A stretch of DNA of 58,000 bases from Cryptomeria japonica. Lineage: Eukaryota > Streptophyta > Pinopsida > Cupressales > Cupressaceae. The notes beneath the pieces were generated by a model. That model ran no database searches. It was not told where the DNA came from and was given only the letters and a program-made list of their open reading frames with translations. This document shows, piece after piece, positions 34,210-45,850 of the stretch. Location of the stretch: the NCBI RefSeq assembly GCF_030272615.1, contig NC_081414.1, positions 522,294,185 through 522,352,184 on the forward strand, read 5' to 3'. How positions within the stretch are numbered: position 1 is the first letter of the stretch; each line of letters opens with the position of its first letter. The position numbers were made by a program, and so were the translations under genes.

Positions 34210-35628
34210 TCCTCTGAAGAAAAGTTTGATATCTTAAGGAAAAAGATTATGGAAGAATATCGATATTAGAAGCAGATTGATGAATCTAATGGAGTGATTG
34301 CCCAGCTGAAAGAAAGACTAAGAAAATGACTTGCTAAAAGGAAGGAATGAGCTCTACAACTAAATGAGAGTTAGGATATCATAGATCAACTCTCTAAAAA
34401 AAGTGGATTTGAAGAAGCAGTCTCAGAATTGATGGTAAAGAACAAGAAGTTGTCTGAAGAAATCAAATATCTAAAAATAGAGCATGAAAGTTAGGCCCCA
34501 AGAATGACTAAAATACTATAAGCCAACATGATAGTAGATGAAAGCAAAAGAGATGCAAAAGAAGTTTTGTCAAAAGGTGAAAAAGCCAAAAGGCTTGCTA
34601 AAGAAGCCCTAAGAGAAAATGATGCAATCATCATTGAAAAAGATGAAGAAATCCAAATTCTCACTCAGGATAATGAAGCCATGCATGAGCATCTGCATGA
34701 AAAAGAAGAGAAAAAGGAGAAGATGATGAAAGAGATTAAACAACTCAAAAATGAGTTGAAAGATGCAAATGAGAGAAATGAAAAGCTGAGAAAATTTCAT
34801 GAAACCTCTAACAAGATAGATGAACAATTAAAATCTCAGAGGAGAACAAAGGAGACAACCAATTTTGGTTTCTTCGGTACAATTCCTATGAAAACTGGAG
34901 AATCATCTAAATCCAAGAGGACAAAGGATGATAAAAGGAACAAACTAGGAATGAAAGGTATGAAGTTTTCTAAATCTTCTTGCAATTATTGTGGTATATC
35001 AGGTCATAAGTCTAATGTCTATAGAAATCAACCAGTCAATCAAAAGAAGTCTTTCACCTTTGATGGTTATTTCTATAGCTATCACAAGTATGGGCACACT
35101 ACTTATGAGTGTAGATCTTAATCTAGCAGCATGTCTAGTAGAAGAAGCTTTAATGGATATTGTTTTACATGCAATAAATATGGACAAAAAGTTAAGGAAT
35201 GCATGTTCAAGACAAATGCATCAATATCTCCATCCAAACCAGTTGTCTCTAGTAGAAAGAGTAATCAGTTCAATGCCACCCATTCCACTTGTGGCAATTT
35301 TGGTCATGGTGCAACAAATTGCAGAATGAGAATGGGTCAAAGAAATAATGCAAGACCATGGAAGACAACTGGTATGACATGTTTCAATTTCCATAAGATT
35401 GGTCACTTAGCCAGAGAATATGGAAATAGATCCTATAACCTGTCTGAAGACAGGAACCTATTTGGCAAGAAGAAAGGGCAAAATGACTTGAAAGGAAAGA
35501 AAATAGTTGAAGAGGTGATGAATGAAATGAAGAAAACATAGAATACGAAGGAAGAAAGAAAAGAAGGAGAGAATATTTCTAAAACTAAGTCATCATCCAC
35601 CGGTGATGACAATTCCTCTTCAAACTAA
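34210..35628 (+). pseudogene. C ORF1: coiled-coil and multi-zinc-knuckle Gag-like protein
   Basis: One frame of about 470 codons starting right after the primer-binding site, with several in-frame stops. No good ATG lies near the 5' end, and the usual copia Gag N-terminal domain is absent. The first 220 codons are a highly charged coiled coil (KEVLSKGEKAKRLAKEAL). A short GFFGTIP segment sits where copia Gags have a GLGF-like box. Five CCHC knuckles follow: CNYCGISGHKSNVY, FYSYHKYGHTTYEC, CFTCNKYGQKVKEC, a STCGNFGHGATNC unit and CFNFHKIGHLAREY. Each has lost at least one metal ligand. The likely role was RNA binding and packaging. D encodes the homologous part at 58000-57301. Confidence 0.8.
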
Positions 35629-36100
35629 GAATATCCATGCTCAGGGGGAGCACATATGGTAAGATCATTATTGAATCCTCTCGACCGATATGAGGTTATG
35701 TCTATCTACATAGTTTAGATGCATAAAAGTTTGTTTAAAGCTCTTATGTGGTAAATGTTTTAAGGGTTAGTGTAAATGTTATTTGTGTACTGATATCAAT
35801 AACAAGCAACCAATAAGAAGTAAATTGGTGTACCTTAAGTTGTAAATGGTCAAAATTCTACAAACTAGCCGTTGTAGTTAAGCACCGATAAAACTTAACG
35901 AATAAATAAAGAAATGACAATACATTTCATTTACCTTGCTTTCTTGTGAACATTATTGAGCTCTTGTGCAACTTAAGGTGATCAAAATCTTGCTAACACT
36001 ATATGTGTGAAGTGATCAAGCAGTGTGATAGTGGTGATTGGCACCCTTAGAGGAGAAGGTATTCAAACCCTGTTTTTCAAAATATTGTTTGAAGTTCATC
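35629..36100 (+). other. ORF1-ORF2 spacer in C
   Basis: About 470 bp, non-coding. It starts with gctcagggggagcacat, a purine-rich motif directly after the ORF1 stop. No splice or promoter signal can be asserted. Confidence 0.5.
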
Positions 36101-39100
36101 ATGGTAGCTTCTGTGTTGACTCCTTTGTTGGTTGAAGCAATTATGGAACCACAACGTGAATTCAAACTACATCTTATGAAGGCTGGAGAGATCAACATGA
36201 CCAGTGCCCTATCATCTATCCCTCTGGTGTGTTATTGGTTGAAGATATTTTCTTCTTCATCCATTGCAAGCTTGAAGAACTTGGAGATAAATTCATTAGA
36301 AATGAATTCAAAGGGTTTTGTGATCATGATCTATTGAAGGGAAAACATTTGCATCTAAAGACCAAGGGATTGTTGAATGCTGTTGATTTTACCGATCAAT
36401 TTCATGTTGATTAGGTCAGGTATGTGCTAAGAAGAGTGCATGATCAATTTCTATGGCTGGAAGCTGAAGCACCAATCAAAATCACAAAATATCTGATCCA
36501 AAGAGTAACAAGGTTTAGTGCAACCGGTGAAGCACTAACCCTAAGAATAATGTCATCCACTGAAGTCACTCAATTGATTCAATCCCATTATGACAAGAGA
36601 GCAATGGCAGTCACTTACATTAAGGACACAAAAGTGAGGTTTTCTTTTGTAGTGCTGGGTTATAGGGTCTATCAATCAAGCTTCATGAACAGTGTGCCGA
36701 GCGGTGCTATCCATGCAGTCTATCGAATCATCAAGGAGGATGCTACATATGATATCTGTGAGATGATCAAAAGTCAATTCTTGGTGAACATGGATCGAAT
36801 TAAGAAGGACAAGAAGCAATCATTCAAGTATGGCTCATTATTGGTATGTATATTCTTCTATGTGCAAAATTTATTTCTTGGTAAGGGAAATTTAGTGTGG
36901 TTTTAAGATAAACTTATAATGGTTCAGATAGGTGAAATAATTAGAGATTTAGGTGATAAGTTTGGAGAAATAATATGGGGTTATTTTAAAGAATTCAAAA
37001 CCAAAATGCACAAAAGAGAGAGAATCCCAACTGGTATAGTTCAAAAGTACAAGGACAACATTTTTTTTCTTGTTGATACTGATTGTTGTATTATTCAAGT
37101 GGTTCAACCTAGAACTTTTTTGGGTACCTGCTATGGGTTATGAGGTTGAGGCATACATTACTAAAGCATATGCAAACATGTTATTATCTAAACTGGTAGA
37201 CAAAAAAGAAAAGATATTTGGAACTTGTGAGGACGCCAGCTCCAAAATAAAAAGGGAACTCAAGGAGCCTATCATACAAAAGAGAGTAAGGAAAATGATT
37301 GACACATTAGACAAGAAGTATGGAGGTGAAGCATCCGGTTCCACTGCTTCTACCAGTACAAGTGAACAAAAAGGGGCCAAATCAAACAAAGTTGAAGAAC
37401 AAACAAGAGAAAAGAAGAAAACATCGAAGGCAAAACCAAAGGGTACTGCATCCAGCAAGTTGACAACATACACAAAAGAAAAGGACTCAGATACTCCTGC
37501 ATCTTCCCTAGGTAAAGGTAGACCAGTAGGAGAGACATATGCAAGAAAGAAAAAGAGTGAAGGGATGATAGATACAAAGGCTAAAAAGGAGCCCAAGAAG
37601 GATGAAAAGGAGGGTGATAACACTAACACCCAATCTGATATGGAAATAAAAGAAGTCAGAAGAAGTGGTAGAAATGTAGTTCCAATTGTTGATGAATTGG
37701 TCCATGGGACAAAGAGTATGGAGGTCTATCTGGTGTTGGGAAAAAATATCCCATCTACAATGAGGAGGATAAAAGATAAATTGAAGAAGCACTTATCTGG
37801 AACATGCATAAGCTCTACAGAACTCCTACTGAACTATATGGAATAATTCCATCACACTTGCAAAATCAAATTGAAGGGAGATGGAAAAAAAACTTTAGCT
37901 ATTGAGAAAGAGAATAGGATAAAAGTACTCATGGAAGTGAAACATGATCTTTATTATAATCAAGCATCTATAGTGGCATAAGCATGTGTTCAGTGCTTCA
38001 GAATAAGGAATAGGATAGTGAGAGTGGCCATAGGAGATGTCCAAGGTGTGCTTGATGAGGGTGTTGCCTTATGGAAAACAACCTTGAGCCAACAAAAGGA
38101 AGCTGAAGAAGAAATAGCAAAGAGAACAAAACAGGACCAAGGTGCAACTGCCCTTGACAAAGGGAAAGGTAAAGACAAAGACACTACTAAAGATTTTGAT
38201 GTTTTCATAGTTGATGATATCATAGGTAATGTTGTGTCATAATTCCTAATCTGACAAAGGATGTTGAGAAACCGGTCAAACACAAATCAACTGTTGAAAC
38301 TTTGATATTGATGTTACACCGATAAAGGGAACCGATAAAAATAAGAATCCTGATGAAGGTGAATTCATAATTGAAGATATAACTTATGAAGATAAACCTC
38401 TTATAACTTTGGTAACAATAAATCCTACTGACAATGAACCTTTTTTGTTAGAAAAAAATGAAGAGGAAGGAAATCCAAAGGTGACAAATTCATCAATACC
38501 ACTTGTTGAAGAATCAGAGAAGAAGGAAACTAAGGAGAAGGAAGAAAAATAGAAGGAAGCATAAAAGAAGGAAGAAGAGATGAAGGAAATAGAGGAGACT
38601 AAGGAATTAGAACAGCACAAGAAGAAAGAGGATTCTTCATCCGATCAACCTGAAGATGGTAAGAAAACAGTGGTGGATACTCCTCCAATAAAGAGGAAGT
38701 TAGATTTAGAACAGGAGAGTGAAAAGAAGAAAGCTAAACTGACCACTGTAGCCAGCTCTGAGGTTAAGGCTGAAGAAAAGGAAGAAGAAATAGAGGAGGA
38801 AGAAGAGGAAGACTTTGTAATCGACATAAAGAAGATGAACCTCAAACAATTAATGAAAGTTTCTGAAAAATTGAAACTTCAAGATGAAAAGGAAAAACTT
38901 AGAGAAAAGAAAAAGAAGACCAAAATTCTTAAAAATGCAAAGACCATTCTGTCTGATCTCATTCTTGACATTATTATTGATGACAATGCACCCATCATTG
39001 ATTAGTTGGGCACTCTTGTCAAAGCAATTGGTTCATAGGCAACCGATCTGGAGAAGGTTGCAGTTAGACATTATGAAACAAGGAGAGGTGAAAAATTAAT

Positions 39101-39579
39101 GGAACAAATATCAGTTGGCAAAGTTACTCTCTCCACTAGCACTGAAGAGGTCAAATCTATACTACAAGAAGTTGGCCAATTATTGGTCAAATCATCAAGC
39201 TTAACTGATTTAATCAAAGATCTTGAAGATAAAAGAGCTCAAACTCAAACAGAAATCCAAGATCTATTTGGTTCTTTTGATCCTCTTACAAGCTCTACAA
39301 CGACCTTTAGTGGAAAGGTCAAATAGAACTCATGAGATCAAAAAGTTAAAAGAGGAAGAGGATAAATGAGCTCTTAATCTATTAGAGCTACATTGCCACC
39401 TTGCACCGATCATCGATTTCATGCAAAGGAATGTCAAAGAAGCAAAAAACCTCATAAGTGCACTTGATAGTAAGATAGTAGATGATATGGAGGATTTATT
39501 TACAATTTCGCATGGACACTTCAACACCATGAGATAGGTGAAGCCTTCATGGGAATCCTCTTTGCAAGCTGCTAAGTAA
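36101..39579 (+). pseudogene. C ORF2: unrecognised ~1,150-codon conserved protein
   Basis: ATG at 36101 to stop near 39577, broken by stops and frameshifts (first frame change near 36215). The N-terminal ~400 codons align in order with D ORF2: FIHCKLEELG with YIHCHIEELG, RVHDQFLWLEA with RVHGELFWLDS, FVVLGYRVYQSSF with ISMILGYKTTHANQL, KYGSLLVCIFFY with RFGNLLVCRLLY, TKMHKRERIPTGIV with AKMKTRERLPQSIV, and AMGYEVEAYI with KMGYEVYVNI. A Lys/Ser/Thr-rich low-complexity middle (37330-37700) and a strongly acidic/basic coiled-coil C-terminus (38400-39330) follow. I see no known catalytic motif, signal peptide or clear membrane segment. The function could be envelope-like, structural or regulatory; none of these is shown. 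Confidence 0.75.
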
Positions 39580-39643
39580 AATTTCAAAGAAATATTAACT
39601 TTTACTTTCATGAATTTTTTTGTATATTCTTTGTCATTGATGT

Positions 39644-39657
39644 CAAAAGGGGGAGTT
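39644..39657 (+). other. Upstream polypurine-tract-like motif of C
   Basis: caaaagggggagtt, 91 bp before the LTR-proximal tract and preceded by gatgt, as in D (gatatcaaagggggag). Confidence 0.7.
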
Positions 39658-39735
39658 TGTATATACATGAGGCACATAAATAGGGGATCATAAATGACAC
39701 ATACATGACTATTTTGGAGTGGTTTCCACCAATGC

Positions 39736-39748
39736 TAAAGGGGGAGTT
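39736..39748 (+). other. Polypurine tract of C
   Basis: taaagggggagtt directly before 3' LTR start TGTTGG. Confidence 0.9.
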
Positions 39749-40928
39749 TGTTGGAATTATGATGCATTTTGTATGACCGGTGAAATGGTTGTCATTGTTG
39801 GCAACTTCAGCTTGTAAGTCTCTACAGTCCATCGGTAAAGGAGTAAAGGGTAACCAGTGAAGAACAAGAGTCCTTATTCCTATTGATAGTGAGTAGACTG
39901 ATATACAAGGCTTAACCAGCTAAGCAGTGAGTAGACCGGTATACAGGGGTTAACTGACCAAGTAGAAAGTAGACCGATATATAGGAGGTAACCGGTTAGG
40001 CAGAATTGGACCAGTACATAGGTGATAATAGACAATACAGGAGTCTCAACCGATAGACTTAGAAACATCCAGTTGAACAGACAGTCTTCCCTATTCAATC
40101 GGCGAGCTTTTCGACATGAACGATTGTCTTGACCGATATTACCAGAATGATTTTTTGAGAGTAATTTGAGGTGCGATAACAAATTTTTGAATTTCATTTT
40201 TGGAGGGAAAGTTGGCACTAGAACCAAAGGCTAATATATTCACATATTTCATTCTGATTATTATAATTGAGAGTATGAGAAAAAGATCTGTGTGAATGTT
40301 AGCAGGGCGAACAAAATAGAGTGCAATAGATAGAGGTATGAATCGGTGAAGCTGACACTGATAAGAAGAACAAAGCATGCAAAGTGGATCTATGAGACAA
40401 AGGTAGTGTCATCAGACATATCAATCATCTTTGTTGCCTTCTAACAATTGCAGCATTGTAAATCCCTTAACAGGGTGAACCTTAACCAGTTCTTTATATA
40501 AAATCTCTTAACCAAGTCACTTCAGATATGAAGTTGTAAAATCCTCTAGCAAGGTGAACTTTAACAGGTTCTAAGGTATTCTTAGCCGGATACCAGTCAC
40601 TTCTAACAGGGTGATGTTCTCAGAAAGAATTGGTTGTAAGCTCTTAATAGGGCACTCTTTTTCACTACAGTAAAAGAGATTATGGGTTATCCCCATCATG
40701 GTTTTCTCCCTCTAATCAAGGGTTTCCACATATAATTGCTAGTGTTATGTGATGCGTATTTGTGCATGCAAATCTCTTTTCTTCGATATCTTCTTCTTTC
40801 ATGACTAATGCAATGTTTAAGTTAATTTGGAAGGATAGTTGTAGACTGGTTAGTTTGAAAGTTTGAATTGTGAATAAACTATTTTGACTGAGTCACTCCC
40901 CCCTCTCAGTCACTGGTTAATACTAACA
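39749..40928 (+). repeat. 3' LTR of C (1,180 bp)
   Basis: Starts TGTTGGAATTATG and ends TAATACTAACA; right TSD CATAC. A TATA-like tatataaa lies near 40495-40502, in the segment missing from the 5' LTR. The 38-bp minisatellite is at 39888-40020. Confidence 0.92.
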
Positions 40929-40933
40929 CATAC

Positions 40934-43285
40934 CTCAAAGTTTTTAGATTGTTCTAATTCTTAGACTCAAGATCCTAAACATCTTCACCGACAACAGAAA
41001 TAGTCTCTATCTATATGAGATCATTCTACTTAGGCTCTTTAGGTGGAATAGGAGCTAAAACAACATGTTGACCTTCATCATAAGCTCTAATATCCTTCGC
41101 AAGGTTTTCATCCACCTTCACACTTGCACTCTCAACTATGTTTCTTAGTCCCTTGTTATAGCACTGATAGGCAATATCACCTTTGATATGAACTCTATTG
41201 AATGTAGAGACTACGATGCTAATAGTTTCTCTCTAGTAAACCTTCAGAACATTTCCTTCAATTAACATGGTTCTTGTAGCATCTAATATAGTAATTTTCT
41301 TCCTTTCAACAATCCCATTCTACTGTGGGATCCTAGAAGTAGATTGTTGTCTTCTGATTCCATGCAACTCACATAAATAATTGAACTCATCAGAACAAAA
41401 TTCTCCACTTCTATCGGATCTTAGATACTTCAACTTCAATCTAGACTCAGTTTCAAATTTAGCTTTGAATATCTTGAATTTATCAAATGCTTCTAATTTC
41501 TCCTTCAAAAAGACAACCCGCATCATTTTGGAATAATCACCAATTAGCAACATAAAGTATCTATCACCTTGAGTACTTCTAAAATTTGTAGGTCCAGACA
41601 TGTTAGTATGCACAAGATCCAACAATCCATCTAATATGTACTATTTACTCTTGAAAGAAATTCTTGTTGGCTTACCCAACTGACATTCCTTACATATCGG
41701 ATTAACAGGTTTAACAATGTTAGGAAAATCCCTAACAACTTGTGTAGAGATGATATTGATCAATTAATCAAAGTTTACATGACACATTCTTCTATGGCAC
41801 AACCAAATCTCATCTATCTTAGCAAACAAACAAATTTTCTCACCAGCATTCAAATGAAAAATGTTACCTTCAGTTTTAGTTCTAGATGCAATCTCTATAC
41901 TAGAGGCATTCAAGATCTTGAATTTACCATCTTTGAATTGTAGATCATAACCCTTATCAACCATGTGTCCAACACTCAAAAGATTATGCTTAAAACCTTC
42001 AACATACAAGACTTCATCAGTTTTATGCTTACCATCAAAAGAAATAGAACCTCTCCCATAGATTACATAGGCTTTGTCATCTCCAAATATAACTATTGCA
42101 CCATCATACCTTTCCATTCTTACAAATTATCTTTTGTCACCGGTCACCTTCTACCTTAGCAACCAAAGCTTTCTCCTTAACAGAACAACTAATGGAATCA
42201 ATAGGCATAGGTCTATCTTCTTTAATGGCAATGAGCACAACTTCATCTCCTTCTGATTCTTCATCAATAATACCTTCATCTGTAGCATAATAACAATTCT
42301 TTTGGTTCCTAAACTTCCAGTTAGACTTATAAGGCTTATCATATTTTTCATGCTTCTTATATCTATCATTTATATAAAACTTATCAAACTTATCATGTCT
42401 ATCATACTTAGCCATTCTCTCTGGACATCCAGAAGCAAAATGTCCTATCTTATTACAAGAAAAACATTTTAAGGGTAATTTTCCATCATACTTACTGGCA
42501 CCCTTAGGCAATCTCCAGGCAATCAATGCTTCAAGCTCATCGAGCTCCCTTTATTTCTCTGCTATTTCTCTCATTTCTCTTTCATATCTATATATCTCAC
42601 ACTCATCAGGATCATAATTCTTCTTACTGGACACAGATGCTGATGCTTTGAATGTTGTCTCAGACTTTCGATGTGATTATCCAAATTCACTCCACTCAAA
42701 TGCAGCATTTTTTCTAACCAATACATCCCTTGTCATTGTAGTTACACTTAGGATCTCATCAATAATGACAACCTTATGTTTATAAGCAGGAGGCAAAGAT
42801 CTTATTACCTTATCAGCAATCTCATCTTCTTCATTCTTTCCACCAGCAGATCTGATACCAAGGACAAGCTCATTCATGCTATTGATGTACGAATTTATGT
42901 TCTCATCATCTCCCATCTTTAATGTCTCATATTTTCCTTTTAAACTTAGCAACTTAGAAACTTTCACTTGACTATCACCTTCATACATGATCTCAAGCTT
43001 CACCCAGATCTCATGTGTGATCTGAAGTTTCATAACATTTGTCATTTTATAATCAGTCAAGGCATTGAGTAATGCTTCCTTCACTCTAATGTTATATTCA
43101 ACTTCCTTAACCTCATAAGGAGTGGATGGTCCATTCTAAGGAACAACATAGGTATTTTTAGTAACCTTCCAATAATCTTCTCCAAGATATTTCAAATGCA
43201 TCTCCATTCATTTCTGCCATATAGTGTAGTTTCTTCCATCAAACCTTAGATTGTCCTTCTTGGAAAGAATACCTTGAGCTACCAT
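40934..43285 (-). pseudogene. E gag, protease remnant and integrase
   Basis: Minus-strand copia frame from ATG 43285 (MVAQGILSKKDNLRF). Gag runs to about 42600 (HEIWVKLEIMYEGDSQVKV) and the zinc knuckle CFSCNKIGHFASGC at ~42460-42416 is intact. The protease active site is missing: LVAKVE at about 42145 passes directly to TGDKR, which normally lies just after DSGCSHHM. GAG-pre-integrase follows (KTDEVLYVEGFKHNLLSVG, then CHRRMCHVNF). The integrase core has DLVHTNMSGPT, LRSDRSGEF and, after a stop, NGIVERK. The segment ends at 40934, at the TSD of C, and resumes at 31545. Multiple stops make it non-functional. Confidence 0.88.
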
Positions 43286-43327
43286 CCTGGATCTCCTCAA
43301 GAAGTTAAGATTCTACAAAAGGATCTA

Positions 43328-43339
43328 GCTCTAATACTA
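43328..43339 (-). other. Primer-binding site of E
   Basis: On the minus strand TAGTATTAGAGC, two changes from TGGTATCAGAGC, directly after a CA end at 43341-43340. Confidence 0.7.
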
Positions 43340-45850
43340 TGAGGCCCTACCCCAAGCCCATCATATAACTTCATTCAGTTTCATGTTAGACTTATTATTT
43401 GATACACTATTTTGATGCAATATGGATTTAGATACTATTTGTTAGGTGATTTGATATCATGGGATATGATGTATTCCATCTTACATTGATTTCAGTACTT
43501 ATGTGATGATGATATAATACATTTATGCATGTCCTATGGAGAGTTGATTTAGATGATGCTTATGATGATGCAATTGAGTAATTTATTTCATATGGATTTG
43601 CTAGGAAAAATGTTAATTGGATACCATCTCTATTGTGCTTTGATTTGGATTAAATTATAAAATGATGTGAATTGAATGCTATGAGTCTAATTTGTATTTC
43701 CCTTCATATACATATATATGCATGTGATTTTGGACTACTGATGTTGAAATGAGATGTGTAGGAAATTAATCCATGTTACCATGGAATTTTATGGAGAACT
43801 AAGACCAAACTATATGAGATAGTAAAGCCAAGGTTCATCTATTAGGAGAGACAATACCTCGTATGTGATGTGTTTAATTTCATAGTAGTGATGCTTGAGT
43901 GTAAATTCATATTTGTAATTGTTAATTTTATTATTCCCATAAAGGACATGCCAAGTGTATTTTGTGATGTGTATTTTATGGTGTCACTTGACACTTGTGA
44001 TGTGTGTGAGTTGGCAAATGACATGTCCTTAGGAGGGAAAGTGTGTAAGCCAATGGATTTTCAAATATCTTGTTGTGGTCCCAAAAGAAAACTTGGTTAG
44101 AGAGCCATTAGTTTGGTCAAATCAAGTTTGACCCGTAGATAAACTTTAGGTGGATTTTTGGGGGGTCAAACTAACTCCTAGGGTTGAGTTTAGGTCACTT
44201 TTGAAGGCCCATATGATATACCTATGGGTAAGGGTCATTTTTAGCCATGTGACCACTCACATGTGATTGTGGAGTCACTTCAAACATGGGTTTTCCAAGA
44301 TGGACAAAAATTGAACTTTTAGAAGATCGACTATTTGGTAGACAACCTTCCTTTTTGGTGTTTAGGTTCACTTCCCCATCTTGCAACCACCTTTTTCAGT
44401 TTCTATTTCTAGAAACCATGTAAGAGGTCAGGAATAACGACCTATGGGAACTCACATCCTTTACAAGGAAGTTGGAAAGTGTGAGGAGAGCCTACATAGG
44501 GGAGATTTTCAAACTTGAGACTTTGATCACCCACTCTCCAATCTTGGAGACAAGTTTTGGTATTGGATTTGGAATTTTAGAATAGAATTTTGGCTAAGTA
44601 AGAGGATTATAAGGGAATTAGGAAGCTCTTATACAAAATACATACCATAGTAGGAGTAAAGGTTGGTGTTAATCCTTCGCAAGTAGATTAGTTGCATTCA
44701 TGTTATGTGATGGTAAAATCTGAATTTGTTGTGAAATGAATATGTTTCTATGTCTTTGAAACTATATTTTTGAATTGTTTTGAATTGTTTTCTTTTGGAT
44801 TTTTCTCATTGTTTGTACATGAGAGTCAAGACTAAACTCACCCTTGGGAGGGAAGAGTAGTCTTGAGCTAGAGGGTTTTAGGATAGTCTAAGTGTATAGA
44901 GTTTATCTTCTTGAAAGAGAGGGATAAACAGGGTTTAAGAGCCTTGTTGCTATTTGTTTTTATATATAATATATGGGGGTCATAAGGGGAGTTGGACTTG
45001 AAGCCTTGGGGGTCATAAGGATTGTTTTGGTCATGTGAGAGAGCAAGTAGAGGGATCTTTTCAGCCTTATTAAGGCATTTCATTATCAATGGTTTAAATG
45101 CAGTTCTCCCTTTAGATACTTGGTCCACCTTTACCCCATTGTTTTGAGTCACTTGGTGACTAAGTGTAAGCCTTCGGTTGGGAGTTCTTTGTTAAGATTT
45201 TTTCTTGTAAAATCTGGTTTCCTTTGTATTTGTGTTTGAGTATGTGTGTAACCTATTCGGTCCTTGGTTCTCCTAGCTCAGGGGTGGCCTCTAGTAGGCC
45301 TAGGTTGGGAGGTGAGCCTCCATGGTCACATCCAAAGTTTTATTTGTAGGTCTGCAACTTATTTAGAGGATGGAGAAAATCTACCTTCCTAAAGTGGTTG
45401 TTTAAAGTGTACTGAAAGTGTACTCCTTTGTTCATTTGCAGATTTAAATCTTCTCGTTGTATTTAGTCATTTTTCAGTAAAAATGTAAAGAAGGAAAGTT
45501 TCAAATATTTCCTTGTGAGAAATGTATTTCAAGAAGAGAAATAAAATGTATTTAATTTTTTGTTTTGTTTATTCAAAAGCTTAAAACAAAGGGGATTAAG
45601 TTGTGTTATTTTTAATTGTAATATCTATTGAAGAACATAAATGAGAAGCAATACTTTTTGTTATACTGCAGATTTATCTCTTATTTCAGTTGTTGTCTAA
45701 ATCTAATTAGTATTGAATCTAAACATGCAGTTTTAAATATATATACTTGCAGTTCATTTATTTATTTAAATCATTTCTTGATGTTTAATATGCTAGGGTT
45801 AATTTGTTAGTAGTAAGGAAATTTTAAATTAGAATGTAGAAAAAAAAAAG
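43340..45850. other. Unassigned 2.5 kb, possibly 5' LTR of E
   Basis: Starts tgaggccctacccc next to the E primer-binding site, so at least its left end should be the E 5' LTR (minus orientation). No coding domain was found on either strand. It ends in an A-rich tract (gtagaaaaaaaaaag) just before the LTR of H. No TG start for an LTR was identified at the right end, so a truncated LTR or an added, unrecognised insertion remains possible. Confidence 0.4.

Larger units (their letters stand above)
31546..40928 (+). mobile_element. Element C: non-autonomous LTR element with ORF1 and ORF2
   Basis: A plus-strand element with LTRs 31546-34190 (interrupted by K) and 39749-40928. It has a primer-binding site at 34193, ORF1 (coiled coil and zinc knuckles), ORF2 (unrecognised) and two polypurine tracts. 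TSDs are TATAC (31541-31545) and CATAC (40929-40933), one mismatch. The 5' LTR starts TAGTGG where the 3' LTR has TGTTGG. There is no protease, RT, RNase H or integrase, so it is of the large non-autonomous (LARD-like) kind, but with two long conserved frames. It lies within the integrase-to-RT junction of E. Confidence 0.88.
26462..43340 (-). mobile_element. Element E: copia retrotransposon split by F and C
   Basis: The minus-strand pieces 43285-40929, 31545-31081 and 26726-26462 join in order as one copia polyprotein (gag, protease, integrase, RT). Removing F (TSD TAAAC) and C (TSD TATAC/CATAC) rejoins the frame: FLNV before F continues as an LEEEV-type segment after it. The RT is cut after FVDDIIFGGDD at 26462, so RNase H and the 3' LTR are lost. 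A primer-binding site lies at 43339-43328. X is a separate element, because each has its own gag. Confidence 0.85.

Noticed and set aside
36424-36906. C ORF2 as a PMD or RT fragment
   Set aside because: No FHLP..E-type PMD motif and no Y/FVDD box; it aligns only with D ORF2.
37138-37629. 163-codon minus-strand frame opposite C ORF2
   Set aside because: It is the antisense shadow of the Lys/Ser-rich part of ORF2; D ORF2 supports the plus-strand reading.
4187-43285. X and E as two halves of one copia element
   Set aside because: Each has its own gag, primer-binding site and RT with different sequence, so they are separate insertions.
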